Positions 62,774 to 64,000 of a stretch of DNA of 64,000 nt are shown piece by piece. The notes beneath the pieces were generated by a model. It made no database searches, was not told where the DNA came from, and saw only the letters and a program-made list of their open reading frames with translations. The DNA lies in contig NZ_CP061714.1 of the NCBI RefSeq assembly GCF_014764385.1, forward strand, positions 868,001 to 932,000, read 5' to 3'. Origin of the DNA: Luteimonas sp. MC1825. Its GTDB lineage: Bacteria; Pseudomonadota; Gammaproteobacteria; Xanthomonadales; Xanthomonadaceae. The translations under genes and the position numbers were made by a program. Position 1 is the stretch's first letter. Every line of letters begins with the position of its first letter.

Positions 62774-64000
62774 ATGACGATCCCCTGTTGCCCGTTGATC
62801 CGACCCTGCTGCCTGTTCGTGGCCATGGCCGCCGCGCTCGCCAGTCCCGCGCTGCTTGCAGGTCCCGACCAGTCAGCGGAAACCCCGCGCACGGTGGATT
62901 TCGACGCCGTGGTCGTCACCGCCGCCGCGCCGGTGTCCGTGCTGACCTATGAAACCGATCCCGGCATCCCACGCCAGCCGATCCCGGCCAGCGACGGCGC
63001 CGACTACCTCAAGACCATTCCCGGCTTCACCGCGGTGCGCAACGGCGGCAGCAACGGCGACCCGGTGCTGCGCGGCATGTTCGGTTCGCGCCTGAACCTC
63101 CTGACCAACGACGGTGCGATGCACGGCGCGTGCCCGTCGCGGATGGACAACGCGATGTCGTATATCGCGCCCGACACCTACGACCGGCTGGTGGTCACCA
63201 AGGGTCCACAGACCGTGCTCTGGGGTCCGGGCGCGTCCGCCGGCACGGTGCGCTTCGAACGCGACCGCGAGCACTTCAGCGACCCGGCACTCAAGGTCTC
63301 CGCCAGCACGCTCGGCGGCAGCTTCGGGCGCAACGACCAGGTGCTGGACGCCCTCTACGGCGCAAGCCCCGGCTACGCGCGGCTGACCGCCAACCGTTCC
63401 GAGTCGGGCGATTACGAGGATGGCAGCGGGCGTACGGTCGGCTCGGCGTGGAAAAAATGGAACACCGACGTCGCATTCGGCTGGACGCCGGACGAGGACA
63501 CGCTGCTGGAACTCGGCGTGGGCACGGGTGACGGCCAGGCACGCTATGCCACGCGCGGCATGGATGGCGCCAGCTTCCGGCGCAGCAACTACAACCTGCG
63601 CTTCGAGAAGGACAACCCCGGCGAGCGCCTGGCGCGGCTGGAGGCGACCGCGTACCACAACGTCGCCGACCACGTGATGGACAACTACAGCCTGCGCGAC
63701 CCTAACCCCGCAGGCCCCATGCCCATGGCGATGGCGTCCAACGTGGAACGCAGCACCGACGGTGGGCGTGCGGCCGCGACCTGGCGCGGGGATGGCTTCG
63801 AACTGGTGACCGGCCTGGACCTGCAGCGCAGCCGCCACCGGCGCCGCAGCGCGATGGGGCGGGGGGCGTATGCCGCGCGGCCGTGGATCATCGACGCGCG
63901 GTTCGAGGGCCTGGGCGCGTTTGCCGAAGGCACACGCTTCCGCGGCGACAACAGCCGCTGGGTGGGCGGCGCGCGCATCGACCGCTCCGAAGCGAGCGAC
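62774..64000 (+). CDS. TonB-dependent copper receptor, 3'-truncated
   Basis: Outer-membrane receptor cut by the window edge; 409 residues are visible. It has an N-terminal signal peptide ending near ALLAG, a TonB-box-like VDFDAVVVTAAAP, and the plug domain with ADYLKTIPGFTAVRNGG, DPVLRGMFGSRLNLL and MDNAMSYIAPDTYDRL followed by VTKGPQTVLWGPGASAGTV. The plug pattern is that of the TonB-copper (OprC/NosA-like) family. Barrel strands follow. The start is the ATG at 62,774; one 13 bases earlier is out of frame. Confidence 0.85.
   Translation, partial: MTIPCCPLIRPCCLFVAMAAALASPALLAGPDQSAETPRTVDFDAVVVTAAAPVSVLTYETDPGIPRQPIPASDGADYLKTIPGFTAVRNGGSNGDPVLRGMFGSRLNLLTNDGAMHGACPSRMDNAMSYIAPDTYDRLVVTKGPQTVLWGPGASAGTVRFERDREHFSDPALKVSASTLGGSFGRNDQVLDALYGASPGYARLTANRSESGDYEDGSGRTVGSAWKKWNTDVAFGWTPDEDTLLELGVGTGDGQARYATRGMDGASFRRSNYNLRFEKDNPGERLARLEATAYHNVADHVMDNYSLRDPNPAGPMPMAMASNVERSTDGGRAAATWRGDGFELVTGLDLQRSRHRRRSAMGRGAYAARPWIIDARFEGLGAFAEGTRFRGDNSRWVGGARIDRSEASD

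Overview
The window is very GC-rich bacterial DNA with densely packed genes, many joined by 4-base ATGA or GTGA stop/start overlaps. The gene content and order (pyrG-kdsA-eno-ftsB-ispD-ispF-truD ... surE-pcm ... nlpD; rlmE-ftsH-folP; miaA-hfq-hflX-hflK-hflC-purA) are those of a gammaproteobacterium. Together with a BigR-type sulfide operon they point to the Xanthomonadaceae/Lysobacteraceae (a Lysobacter-, Luteimonas- or Xanthomonas-like organism). The family assignment is inferred from synteny and protein character; no rRNA gene is present to confirm it. I found no tRNA, CRISPR array, transposase or phage gene, and no gene-free stretch longer than 300 bases.

Layout. 1-6,160: a truncated D-amino-acid dehydrogenase-like oxidoreductase, glutathione reductase, an N-formylglutamate deformylase-like enzyme, a small secreted protein, parE (minus strand) and a globin. 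6,246-16,675: the housekeeping block from pyrG to nlpD, interrupted by a small lipoprotein and a minus-strand Smr protein. 16,703-28,825: a Mth938-like protein and yhbY (minus strand), then rlmE-ftsH-folP, putP, miaA, hfq, hflX, hflKC and purA. 28,945-36,569: a membrane coiled-coil protein, a MarR regulator divergent from a two-gene RND efflux operon across a perfect palindrome, and a BigR-type sulfide-detoxification locus (two YeeE/YedE half-transporters, a persulfide dioxygenase-like hydrolase, and a divergent BigR with its two redox cysteines at positions 42 and 108).

36,600-49,280 is a defence island. A decayed RND fragment and a paralogue of the membrane coiled-coil protein precede a type I restriction-modification system that is split open. 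hsdM and hsdS are followed, with overlapping start and stop codons, by two unrecognised genes and a GmrSD-like gene (DUF262, DUF1524, DUF4357 and DUF4268 regions). A second unit follows, with a palindromic operator: a helix-turn-helix protein and a nucleotidyltransferase (an AbiE-like pair) coupled to hsdR. Perfect inverted repeats lie just after hsdR.

49,361-51,213 holds a DUF442-like lipoprotein, a YgjP-like metallopeptidase and a glycine-zipper protein. 51,237-60,934 is a signalling cluster built on two double-domain KaiC-like ATPases. One is adjacent to a hybrid histidine kinase. The other is in an operon with a GGDEF/histidine-kinase fusion and a small helical protein. An RsbRD-type kinase and a PAS kinase/receiver pair flank them. 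61,063-64,000 holds a host-attachment-like protein, an unrecognised protein, a DUF2946 protein behind an FNR-like box, and the 5' part of a TonB-dependent copper receptor.

The most promising places for something undescribed are the unknown gene pair inside the restriction island (40,757-42,270) and the KaiC/histidine-kinase/diguanylate-cyclase cluster.
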